NCBI GenBank assembly: GCA_002309795.1
Contig: DBXZ01000002.1
Coordinates: 912-22,839 of the forward strand
Origin: Bacteroidales bacterium UBA1199
GTDB lineage: Bacteria; Bacteroidota; Bacteroidia; Bacteroidales; UBA932
Reading direction: 5' to 3'
Length of the DNA: 21,928 nucleotides
Under the pieces are notes generated by a model. That model had not been told where the DNA came from. It searched no databases and saw nothing but the letters and a program-made list of their open reading frames with translations. Below, piece by piece: positions 15,927 to 21,928 of the stretch; positions within the stretch are counted from its first letter, which is position 1; each line of letters opens with the position of its first letter. The position numbers and the translations under genes are program-made.

Positions 15927-16351
15927 GGCGCTTTGGTGCCTTCCATTTTGGCTTTCCAGGCGGCAATGCGTTTATCGCGTTGCCGCTTGCCTTTTCCGTA
16001 GATCGACCTGAGGTAGCGTTTCCACTGGTCCGGCGTGAAAATGCGCTCGAAGGTGGAGTCTGTGGCGTTGTTCCAACGGTCCACCGCGGCCGTGTAGAAA
16101 TCGGCGTTGGAGATGCCGGCCTTCTGCATCCGCTTGACCTCGTCCTGCTGTGCCTGCAGATCGTGCGACAGGGTGGAATCTACCTGAAACACCTGATAAT
16201 CCTCGAGTTTGAGAACGTTCATCAACTGATCGGCCCGCTCGGCGGCGATTTCGGGAATCGTCTTGGGCGGTTCCTGGCCGTTGTTCTGTGCCAGGAGCGG
16301 AGCCGCAGTTGCGGCCATCATCAGAAGGGAAAGAAGCAGTGTGCGTTTCAT
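15923..16351 (-). CDS. Small secreted helical protein, function unknown (Spy/LTxxQ-like in style)
   Basis: A 142-residue protein starting at the ATG at 16351-16349. The signal peptide MKRTLLLSLLMMAATAAPLLA ends just before Gln22 (given as two parts: MKRTLLLSLL, MMAATAAPLLA). The mature part is charged and almost wholly helical: a LKLEDYQVFQVD segment, a FERIFTPDQWKRY segment near 105-117, and a very basic tail. The paired L-x-x-Y/Q and LTPDQ-like segments recall periplasmic Spy/CpxP-type proteins, but similarity is too weak for a function. The open frame continues far upstream to 18634, but that part is antisense to the C69 dipeptidase and is not coding. The start fits the promoter box at 16378-16385. 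Confidence 0.75.
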   Translation of the reverse strand: MKRTLLLSLLMMAATAAPLLAQNNGQEPPKTIPEIAAERADQLMNVLKLEDYQVFQVDSTLSHDLQAQQDEVKRMQKAGISNADFYTAAVDRWNNATDSTFERIFTPDQWKRYLRSIYGKGKRQRDKRIAAWKAKMEGTKAP

Positions 16352-16377
16352 GGCGTTCCTGTTCGGGTTTGCTGATA

Positions 16378-16385
16378 CAAAGGTA
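16378..16385 (-). promoter_or_regulatory. Bacteroidota -7 promoter box (TACCTTTG) for the small secreted protein
   Basis: On the minus strand TACCTTTG matches TAnnTTTG and lies 26 bases before the ATG at 16351. It is only 6 bases from the -33 box of the opposite promoter (16392-16395), so polymerase can probably hold only one of the two at a time. Confidence 0.55.
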
Positions 16386-16391
16386 CGTTTT

Positions 16392-16422
16392 TTTGTATTG
16401 CCCGCGGTTTTTGCTACTTTTA
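16392..16422 (+). promoter_or_regulatory. Complete Bacteroidota promoter for the C69 dipeptidase-cdaA-mutS2 run
   Basis: TTTG at 16392-16395 is followed after 19 bases by TACTTTTA at 16415-16422, close to the consensus TTTG-N19-TAnnTTTG. Transcription should begin near 16428, about 11 bases before the ATG at 16439. It is the only place in the window where both boxes are seen at proper spacing. Confidence 0.6.
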
Positions 16423-16438
16423 GGAAATTTTTTGAATC

Positions 16439-18106
16439 ATGAAATCGATCCGAACCATCGTCGTGGCGCTCGTCGCCCTCCTTGCTGTCGCTGCGCCCGA
16501 TTCCCGCGCATGCACCAATGTCATCGTAACCAAAGGCGCTTCCGCCGACGGCTCCTGCATGGTCAGCTATGCAGCAGATTCCCACAATCTTTTCGGCGAA
16601 CTCTACTTCCGTCCCGCAAAAGACTGGCCTAAGGGCACCATGCTGGATGTCTACGACTGGGACAGCGGAATGTACCGCGGCAAGATCGCCCAGGTTCCGC
16701 ACACCTACCAGACGGTGGGCAACATGAACGAGCACCAGCTCATTATCGGCGAAACCACCTTCGGCGGCCGTGAAGAACTGGCCGATCCGAACGGCATCGT
16801 AGACTACGGTTCGCTCATCTATATCACCCTGCAGCGCGCCCGCACCGCACGTGAGGCCATCCGCACCATCGACGCCCTGCTGCAGGAGTACGGCTATCCT
16901 TCGGAGGGTGAAACCTTCTCGATTGCCGACAAGGACGAGTGTTGGATCATGGAAATCGTAGGCAAGGGCACCCTTGAAAAGGGCGCCGTCTGGGTGGCCG
17001 TCCGCATTCCGGACGGCTATGTCTGCTCGCACGCCAACCAGAGCCGCATCCACCATTTCCCGCTGAACGATCCGGAGAACTGCCTCTATGCCAAGGATGT
17101 GATCTCCTTCGCCCGCAAGGCCGGCTACTACAGCGGCAGCGATGCCGACTTCAGCTTCTGCGACACCTACAACCCGATCGATTTCGGCGGAATGCGTTAT
17201 TGCGAAGCCCGCGCCTGGAGCGCGCTCCGACTGCTGGGCGGCAAGAACTTCGACGCCGACCGCTACCTGGATTTCGCGATGGGTTACAACGGTGCGAACA
17301 AGATGCCGCTCTACGTCAAGCCGGAACGCCCGGTCACCGTGGCGGATGTGGCTGCCGTGATGCGCGACCATTTCGAAGGCACCCCGATGGACTTCACGGA
17401 AGATGTGGGTGCCGGCCCGAGCCGCCTGCCTTACCGCTGGCGTCCGATGAGCTGGGAAGTGGACGGACAGCACTACATTTTCGAACGTTCGATCGCTACG
17501 CAGCAGACCGGTTTCTGGTTCGTGGCACAGTCCCGCGGCTGGCTGCCGGATGAGGTCGGTTCGGTTATCTGGTTCTCCGTAGACGATGCCGCCACCTCGC
17601 CTCTGACCCCCATCTACGCCAACATTACCGCCGTGCCGCAGTGCTTTGCAGAGGGTAACGGCTCGCTGCTCCGCTACTCCGACACCTCCGCCTTCTGGCT
17701 CTTCAACCGAGTCACCCACTTCGCTTACCTCTTCTACGACCGCGTTGCGCCCGAAATCCGCATGAAGATCGCCGACTGGGAATTCGAGAGCCTGACCCGT
17801 CTGCAGGAGATGGATAAGCGCCTCTGCGCGATGATTGAGGGCGGCAACGGCCGTGCTGCACGCATCGCGATGACCGAGTTCTGCCGCGACCGCTGCGACC
17901 AGCTCTTCCGCGAATGGACGGAGATGGGCAACTATCTGCTGGTGAAATATATGGACGGTAACGTCAAACGCCAGAACGAAGACGGTTCCTTCAAGGAGAA
18001 CGGTGCCGGCAAGGATATTCCTGACAGCCCGATGCATCCGCAGTTCCGTGAACGCTGGCTCCGTGCCATCGTCAACGACCACGGCGATACCATCCGCATG
18101 AAATAA
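16439..18106 (+). CDS. Secreted C69-family dipeptidase
   Basis: A 555-residue N-terminal nucleophile hydrolase. The leader (residues 1-24, ending DSRA) is followed directly by Cys25-Thr-Asn-Val. In family C69 the cysteine exposed by propeptide or signal removal is the catalytic nucleophile, so cleavage before Cys25 should create the active enzyme. A conserved GETTFGGREEL segment lies near 102-112. The enzyme splits dipeptides, probably in the periplasm, and so could act on the products of the S46 peptidase at 8272. The leader is followed by Cys without a good lipobox, so lipidation is less likely but not excluded. cdaA begins 3 bases after its stop codon. Confidence 0.88.
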   Translation: MKSIRTIVVALVALLAVAAPDSRACTNVIVTKGASADGSCMVSYAADSHNLFGELYFRPAKDWPKGTMLDVYDWDSGMYRGKIAQVPHTYQTVGNMNEHQLIIGETTFGGREELADPNGIVDYGSLIYITLQRARTAREAIRTIDALLQEYGYPSEGETFSIADKDECWIMEIVGKGTLEKGAVWVAVRIPDGYVCSHANQSRIHHFPLNDPENCLYAKDVISFARKAGYYSGSDADFSFCDTYNPIDFGGMRYCEARAWSALRLLGGKNFDADRYLDFAMGYNGANKMPLYVKPERPVTVADVAAVMRDHFEGTPMDFTEDVGAGPSRLPYRWRPMSWEVDGQHYIFERSIATQQTGFWFVAQSRGWLPDEVGSVIWFSVDDAATSPLTPIYANITAVPQCFAEGNGSLLRYSDTSAFWLFNRVTHFAYLFYDRVAPEIRMKIADWEFESLTRLQEMDKRLCAMIEGGNGRAARIAMTEFCRDRCDQLFREWTEMGNYLLVKYMDGNVKRQNEDGSFKENGAGKDIPDSPMHPQFRERWLRAIVNDHGDTIRMK

Positions 18107-18109
18107 GCC

Positions 18110-18889
18110 ATGTTTGATTTTATTCACATATCCTTCATCGACATCCTCGACATCGTCCTGGTGGGGCTGCTGATCTTCGAGATCATCCGCTTCTTCCGCA
18201 AGACGTCGGTGATGGGCGTCTTCCTGGGCATCCTGGCCATCTACGTGACCTGGCTGATTGTCCGGGCGCTCAACATGAAGCTGCTCTCGTTCCTGCTCGG
18301 GCAGATTCTGGGCGTGGGCGTGATTGCGCTCATCATCCTCTTCCAACCGGAGATCCGGCGCTTCCTCTTCGGCCTGGGCAGCCGCATCAAATCGGCCCCG
18401 CGCCGATCCTTCTTCGCGCGGCTTATCTCGCCCAAGCAGGCCGGTATGGATCCGCAGGCGCTCGAAGAGCTTACCGGTGCGGTCCGCAAGATGTCCGAGA
18501 CCAAGACCGGCGCGCTGATCGTCCTGCGCCACGGAAGCAGCCTGGAGCGCTATATTGAAACCGGCGACACGCTGAATGCCAGCATCAACCGGCGCCTGAT
18601 CGAGAATGTCTTTTTCAAGAATTCGCCGCTCCATGACGGCGCCATGATTCTCAGCGCCGATTCAATCCTCGCGGCGCGCTGCACCCTGCCTATCTCGGAG
18701 AATCCCAATATTCCGCCGCAGTACGGCATGCGCCACAAGGCGGCGCTCGGCCTTTCGGAAGTGACCGACGCTTCGGTCATCGTGGTTTCGGAACAAACGG
18801 GAGAGATTTCGTTCGTGGAACGCGGGGAGATGCAGCATGCGATCGGTCTCAACGCGCTGCGCCTGGCCATCGAAAACTCATACAAATAA
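18110..18889 (+). CDS. cdaA: Membrane diadenylate cyclase (c-di-AMP synthase)
   Basis: A 259-residue CdaA-type protein. Three membrane helices fill ~10-80, and the DisA_N cyclase domain follows (~95-240). It joins two ATP into the second messenger c-di-AMP, which controls potassium and osmotic balance in many bacteria. The catalytic DGA motif is intact (HDGAMIL, Asp176-Ala178). The second motif, normally GTRHR, reads GMRHK (206-210): His209 is kept but the last Arg is Lys210 and the Thr is Met. Conserved SEVTDASVIVVSEQTG follows at 216-231. It lies 3 bases after the dipeptidase gene and 12 bases before mutS2. I see no CdaR-like partner gene in this window. Confidence 0.9.
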   Translation: MFDFIHISFIDILDIVLVGLLIFEIIRFFRKTSVMGVFLGILAIYVTWLIVRALNMKLLSFLLGQILGVGVIALIILFQPEIRRFLFGLGSRIKSAPRRSFFARLISPKQAGMDPQALEELTGAVRKMSETKTGALIVLRHGSSLERYIETGDTLNASINRRLIENVFFKNSPLHDGAMILSADSILAARCTLPISENPNIPPQYGMRHKAALGLSEVTDASVIVVSEQTGEISFVERGEMQHAIGLNALRLAIENSYK

Positions 18890-18901
18890 CCTTTTCAGGA
18901 A

Positions 18902-21433
18902 ATGTCGCTCGAGCAGAAGTTGGGATTCGACCGGGTACGGGGACTGGTACACAACCGCTGCCAGAGCCTCTACGCCCAGGCCAAAGTGGCCGACGAAGAG
19001 ATCTCGCGCGACGGCGAAGAGATTCTCGCGCGGCTCCGCCTGACCGACGAGATGCGGACCATCTGCCTCTTCGAAGACGACTTTCCGGTCAACGGGTATA
19101 TCGACACGCGGCCCTTCCTGGTGCCGCTCGACGCCGAAGGCAGCTGGATCGACCTTCCTTCGCTGGGCAAGCTGCGCACCGCGCTCGAAACGCTGCGACT
19201 GCTGCTGAACTTCTTTGCGCGCAGCAAAGAGGACCTCTATCCGAGCCTGCGCGCCTTCTCGAAAGATGTCCGGTTCGATCCGGAAATTGCCCGCCGGATA
19301 GCCGGAATCCTGGACCGCAACGGCGGGGTAAAAGACAGCGCATCGCCCGAACTGGCCGCCATCCGCCGTTCGCTCCGCGAAAAAGACGGGGTGATCGCCA
19401 CCCGGATTGCCGCCATCCTGCGCGCTGCCAAGGCCGAAGGACTGGTGGGCGAAGATGTCTCCGCCTCGGTCCGCGACGGCCGCACGCTGATTCCGGTACC
19501 CGCCGGTTCCAAGAAGCGGCTGCCGGGCTTCGTTTATGACGAATCGGCCAGCGGCAAGACGGTCTTCATTGAGCCGCTGGAGGTGGTGGAACTGGAAAAC
19601 CAGGTGCGCGAACTGCAGTTCGAAGAGCAGCGCGAAATCCAGCGTATCCTCTTCGAATTCACGGAGTTCCTCCGTCCCTCGCTGCCGGATCTGGTGGCGG
19701 CGTCGGACTATCTGGGCGAGATCGATTTCATCCACGCCAAGGCGATGGTGGCCGTGGATATGATTGCCGGAATGCCCATCCTCTCCGAAGACGGGTCGCT
19801 GACGCTCCGCAAGGCACGCCATCCGCTGCTGGAGGCTTCGCTGCGGCGCGAACGCAAAGAGATTGTTCCGCTCACGCTGACCCTCACGCGCGACAAGCAC
19901 ATCCTGCTGATTTCCGGTCCGAACGCCGGAGGTAAGTCGGTCTGTCTCAAGACGGTAGGCCTGCTGCAATATATGTTCCAGTGGGGCATGCTGATTCCTT
20001 CGTCGGAGATCTCCGAACTGCCGGTTTTCGACGAAATCTTCATTGATATCGGCGACGACCAGTCGCTGGAGAACGACCTGAGTACCTACAGTTCCCACCT
20101 TTCGCACCTGCGGGAGATTCTGGAAAAGGCTTCCGACCGCACACTCGTCCTGATTGATGAGTTCGGCAGCGGTACGGAACCGGCCGCCGGCGGCGCGATT
20201 GCCGAGGCGGTGCTCAGCGAACTGGACCGCAGGGGTGTCTACGGCGTAATCACCACCCACTATACCAACCTCAAACTCTACGCCTCCGGCAGCACGGGAG
20301 TGATCAACGGGGCCATGCTCTTCGACGCGGCGGCCATCCGGCCCATGTTCCAGCTGGAGATGGGGCTTCCGGGCAATTCTTTCGCCTTCGAACTGGCCCG
20401 CAAGATGGGGCTTCCCGAACCGCTGGTCAAGGACGCGGAGGAACGTGCCGGCACGGAATACGTCAGCATCGAACGCAACCTGCGGCGGATTGCCCGTAAC
20501 CGCAAGGCGCTCGATGAAAAACTCGCCCACATCAAGGCCACCGACAAGACCTTGGAGGGGCTGACCGACAAATACCAGAAGGAACTTTCCGAGGTCAAGG
20601 CGCTCAAGAAACAGATGCTCGACGAGGCCCGCGAAGAGGCGCGCGCCATCATCGCCAGCGCCAACAAGCAGGTCGAGCGTACCATCCGCGACATCCGCGA
20701 GGCGCAGGCCGACAAAGAGAAGACCCGCCTCATCCGCAAGGAGATGGCCGATTTCAAAGAGGGAATCGACCGCGAGAACCTGAGCGAAAACGACCGCAAG
20801 ATCGAAGAAAAGATTGCCCGCATCCTGGCCCGGAAGGAGCGCGAAAAACAGCGCAAGGAGCAGCGCGGTGCCCGCGAGGCGGCGGCCGCACAGGCCATCA
20901 AGGATGCCCAGCCCAAACCGGTCGCACCGGTGCGTGCCGGTGAAAAGCCCGCCGATGCCCCGCTGGCGGTTGGCGACAAGGTGATCGTGCGCTCCAACGG
21001 CCTGCCGGGCGAGATTTCCCGCATCAGCGGCCGCGACGTATCGGTGGTGATCGGCAGCATCACCAGCCGTATGAAAGCCGACAAGGTGGAACGCATCTCG
21101 GCGACGCAATTCCGCGAACTCGCCCGCGGAAGCGCACCGGTCCGCAAGAGCTACAGTTCCTCGTCACTCTCCGAGCGCCGGCTGCAGTTCTCCCCGAGCA
21201 TCGACATCCGCGGCGAACGGCTGAACGATGCCATGGAGATCGTGGTCCGCTTCATAGACGACGCGATGATGCTGGGAATGGGGCAGGTGAAGATTCTTCA
21301 CGGCAAGGGCAACGGCGTGCTCCGCGAGGAGATCCGCAAATACCTGCACACCATCCCCGGCGTAGCCTCCGCCCGCGACGAATCGCTCGAGCTCGGCGGC
21401 GCCGGCATCACGGTCGTGGAGTTCGATCTGTAG
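18902..21433 (+). CDS. mutS2: MutS2 ATPase with C-terminal Smr domain
   Basis: An 843-residue protein with the full MutS2 plan: MutS core (domains III-like, ~1-320), an ABC-type ATPase with Walker A GPNAGGKS (339-346) and Walker B LVLIDEFGSG (Asp419, Glu420), a long charged coiled coil (~500-660), a KOW-like linker near 690-735, and an Smr domain with SIDIRGERL (Asp768) and LHGKGNGVLR (His800-Lys802). MutS2 proteins bind branched DNA and limit recombination in some bacteria; in Bacillus a role in rescuing collided ribosomes has been shown, so either role is possible here. The usual LDLRG of the Smr nuclease reads IDIRG, a mild change that keeps the Asp. The gene ends within the first base of the palindromic element at 21433. 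Confidence 0.93.
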   Translation: MSLEQKLGFDRVRGLVHNRCQSLYAQAKVADEEISRDGEEILARLRLTDEMRTICLFEDDFPVNGYIDTRPFLVPLDAEGSWIDLPSLGKLRTALETLRLLLNFFARSKEDLYPSLRAFSKDVRFDPEIARRIAGILDRNGGVKDSASPELAAIRRSLREKDGVIATRIAAILRAAKAEGLVGEDVSASVRDGRTLIPVPAGSKKRLPGFVYDESASGKTVFIEPLEVVELENQVRELQFEEQREIQRILFEFTEFLRPSLPDLVAASDYLGEIDFIHAKAMVAVDMIAGMPILSEDGSLTLRKARHPLLEASLRRERKEIVPLTLTLTRDKHILLISGPNAGGKSVCLKTVGLLQYMFQWGMLIPSSEISELPVFDEIFIDIGDDQSLENDLSTYSSHLSHLREILEKASDRTLVLIDEFGSGTEPAAGGAIAEAVLSELDRRGVYGVITTHYTNLKLYASGSTGVINGAMLFDAAAIRPMFQLEMGLPGNSFAFELARKMGLPEPLVKDAEERAGTEYVSIERNLRRIARNRKALDEKLAHIKATDKTLEGLTDKYQKELSEVKALKKQMLDEAREEARAIIASANKQVERTIRDIREAQADKEKTRLIRKEMADFKEGIDRENLSENDRKIEEKIARILARKEREKQRKEQRGAREAAAAQAIKDAQPKPVAPVRAGEKPADAPLAVGDKVIVRSNGLPGEISRISGRDVSVVIGSITSRMKADKVERISATQFRELARGSAPVRKSYSSSSLSERRLQFSPSIDIRGERLNDAMEIVVRFIDDAMMLGMGQVKILHGKGNGVLREEIRKYLHTIPGVASARDESLELGGAGITVVEFDL

Positions 21434-21545
21434 CCTTGGCACTTAACTGACTGAGGCTCAGTCAGTAACTTAAAGTGCTACCCCCTGCGGAAGGGGGTAG
21501 CACTTTAAGTATCTCGCTGTTACACAGCGAGATAAGTGCCAAGGC
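21433..21545. repeat. 113-bp nested palindromic (cloverleaf-like) intergenic element
   Basis: The element fills the gap between two convergent genes. A perfect 13-bp outer stem pairs 21433-21445 (GCCTTGGCACTTA) with 21533-21545. Inside are three perfect hairpins: 21446-21466 (ACTGACTGA arms, GGC loop), 21468-21510 (18 bp plus a T-A closing pair, loop GCGGA) and 21511-21533 (ATCTCGCTGT arms, TAC loop). Apart from the loops only A21467 is unpaired. It begins at the last base of the mutS2 stop codon and ends 5 bases from the stop codon of the peptidase gene. TTTT at 21549-21552 follows on the plus strand, so it may end mutS2 transcription. The branched, near-perfect design exceeds an ordinary terminator. 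No protein is encoded and no tRNA features are present. What it is remains open. Confidence 0.85.
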
Positions 21546-21550
21546 ACCTT

Positions 21551-21928
21551 TTAGTCGTTGTTCAGCTCGCGAATGTCCACCTGATCTCTGCGGGAGCTGC
21601 CCAGCAGCCACTCGCTGTACCAGTCGGCCATACGCCAGAAGAAGTATTCGTTCATGTCGCCGAAGCCGTGACGCTGGCCCGGCAGGATGAGCATCTCGAA
21701 ACGCTTGTTGGCGCGGATGAGCGCATCCACCACGCGGATGGTGTTGCCCGGATGCACGTTGTCGTCAATGTCGCCGTGCACGAGCAGCAGGTGGCCCTTG
21801 AGGTTCTTCGCCAGCGACTGGTTCTTGTCTACGCTGTAGCGGAAGGTGGTGTCGCCCTTGGCTGAAATCTCCTCCAGGATGCCGTGGTGCTGTTCGCTCC
21901 ACCAGCGGTTGTAGATGCTGTTGTCGTG
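21551..21928 (-). CDS. C-terminal part of an S9-family (prolyl oligopeptidase/DPP4-like) peptidase; 5' end outside window
   Basis: The minus strand is open from 21928 to the TAA at 21553-21551, giving the last 125 residues of a larger protein. It shows the C-terminal alpha/beta-hydrolase end of S9 peptidases: a strand LLLVHGDIDDNVHPGNT carrying the catalytic Asp region, LPGQRHGFG with the catalytic His, and YFFWRMADWYSEWLLG near the end. The serine motif (GxSxGG) must lie beyond the window. The relatives with this exact pattern (DNVHP, then an H-G pair) are mostly DPP4-type enzymes that remove X-Pro dipeptides, so that is the best guess. It converges on mutS2 with the palindromic element between them. 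Confidence 0.88.
   Translation of the reverse strand, partial: HDNSIYNRWWSEQHHGILEEISAKGDTTFRYSVDKNQSLAKNLKGHLLLVHGDIDDNVHPGNTIRVVDALIRANKRFEMLILPGQRHGFGDMNEYFFWRMADWYSEWLLGSSRRDQVDIRELNND

Noticed and set aside
16352..18634. Upstream extension of the small secreted protein to a 903-codon frame on the minus strand
   Set aside because: The extension is antisense to the C69 dipeptidase and cdaA. The internal ATG at 16351 is followed by a clear signal peptide and preceded by a promoter box.
18878..21109. A 743-codon minus-strand frame opposite mutS2
   Set aside because: Shadow of mutS2: no motifs, and the plus strand encodes a complete MutS2 with Walker and Smr motifs.
21441..21447. Integron attC site, because ACTTAAC fits RYYYAAC
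   Set aside because: The matching GTTRRRY at the other end is absent, and there is no integrase or cassette array.
21433..21545. The cloverleaf element as a tRNA gene
   Set aside because: Arm lengths are wrong (13-bp outer and 19-bp middle stems), there is no TTCRA T-loop in the proper arm, and no seven-base anticodon loop in tRNA context.

Overview
The window looks like chromosomal DNA from a Bacteroidota bacterium, most likely Bacteroidales and unusually GC-rich for that order. Five upstream regions carry exact or near TAnnTTTG boxes, the Bacteroidota -7 promoter element. Most starts lack a Shine-Dalgarno sequence. The gene content is typical of the phylum: BACON-domain lipoproteins, an S46 dipeptidyl peptidase, a C69 dipeptidase, an S9 peptidase, and adjacent adenosine kinase, tgt and LptF/G genes. 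I saw no tRNA, rRNA, CRISPR array, transposase or phage gene. The genus cannot be named from sequence alone.

Layout. Positions 1-587 (-) hold a secreted class I glutamine amidotransferase-like hydrolase cut by the window edge. Positions 720-7207 (+) are a six-gene run: sugar nucleotidyltransferase, flippase-like membrane protein, PfkB/adenosine kinase, tRNA-guanine transglycosylase, LptF/LptG permease and nucleoside:H+ symporter. At 7220-8272 two BACON lipoproteins diverge. The right-hand one is translationally coupled to an S46 dipeptidyl peptidase, which is followed by a ketopantoate reductase (to 11443). A minus-strand pair follows, an endonuclease/exonuclease/phosphatase-family protein then ComF (11446-13335). 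An acyltransferase and an outer-membrane barrel protein run on the plus strand (13394-15926). A small secreted helical protein (15923-16351, -) diverges from a C69 dipeptidase, the diadenylate cyclase cdaA and mutS2 (16439-21433, +). An S9 peptidase (-) runs off the right edge.

How the genes fit together. Three secreted or periplasmic peptidases of different families (S46, C69, S9) suggest a cell that feeds on peptides, as many Bacteroidales do. The nucleoside symporter and adenosine kinase form a plausible uptake-and-phosphorylation pair. LptF/G, the flippase-like protein, the acyltransferase and the barrel protein serve the envelope. CdaA makes the second messenger c-di-AMP.

The most unusual object is a 113-bp element at 21433-21545 that fills the gap between the convergent mutS2 and S9 peptidase genes. 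A 13-bp perfect outer stem encloses three perfect hairpins, one with about 19 bp, and almost no base is left unpaired. It also contains four copies of a GCACTT/AAGTGC core that allow a second fold. Other points are a TGT that has lost its three zinc cysteines, an altered RHR motif in CdaA, and promoters so close to start codons that leaderless transcripts are predicted.
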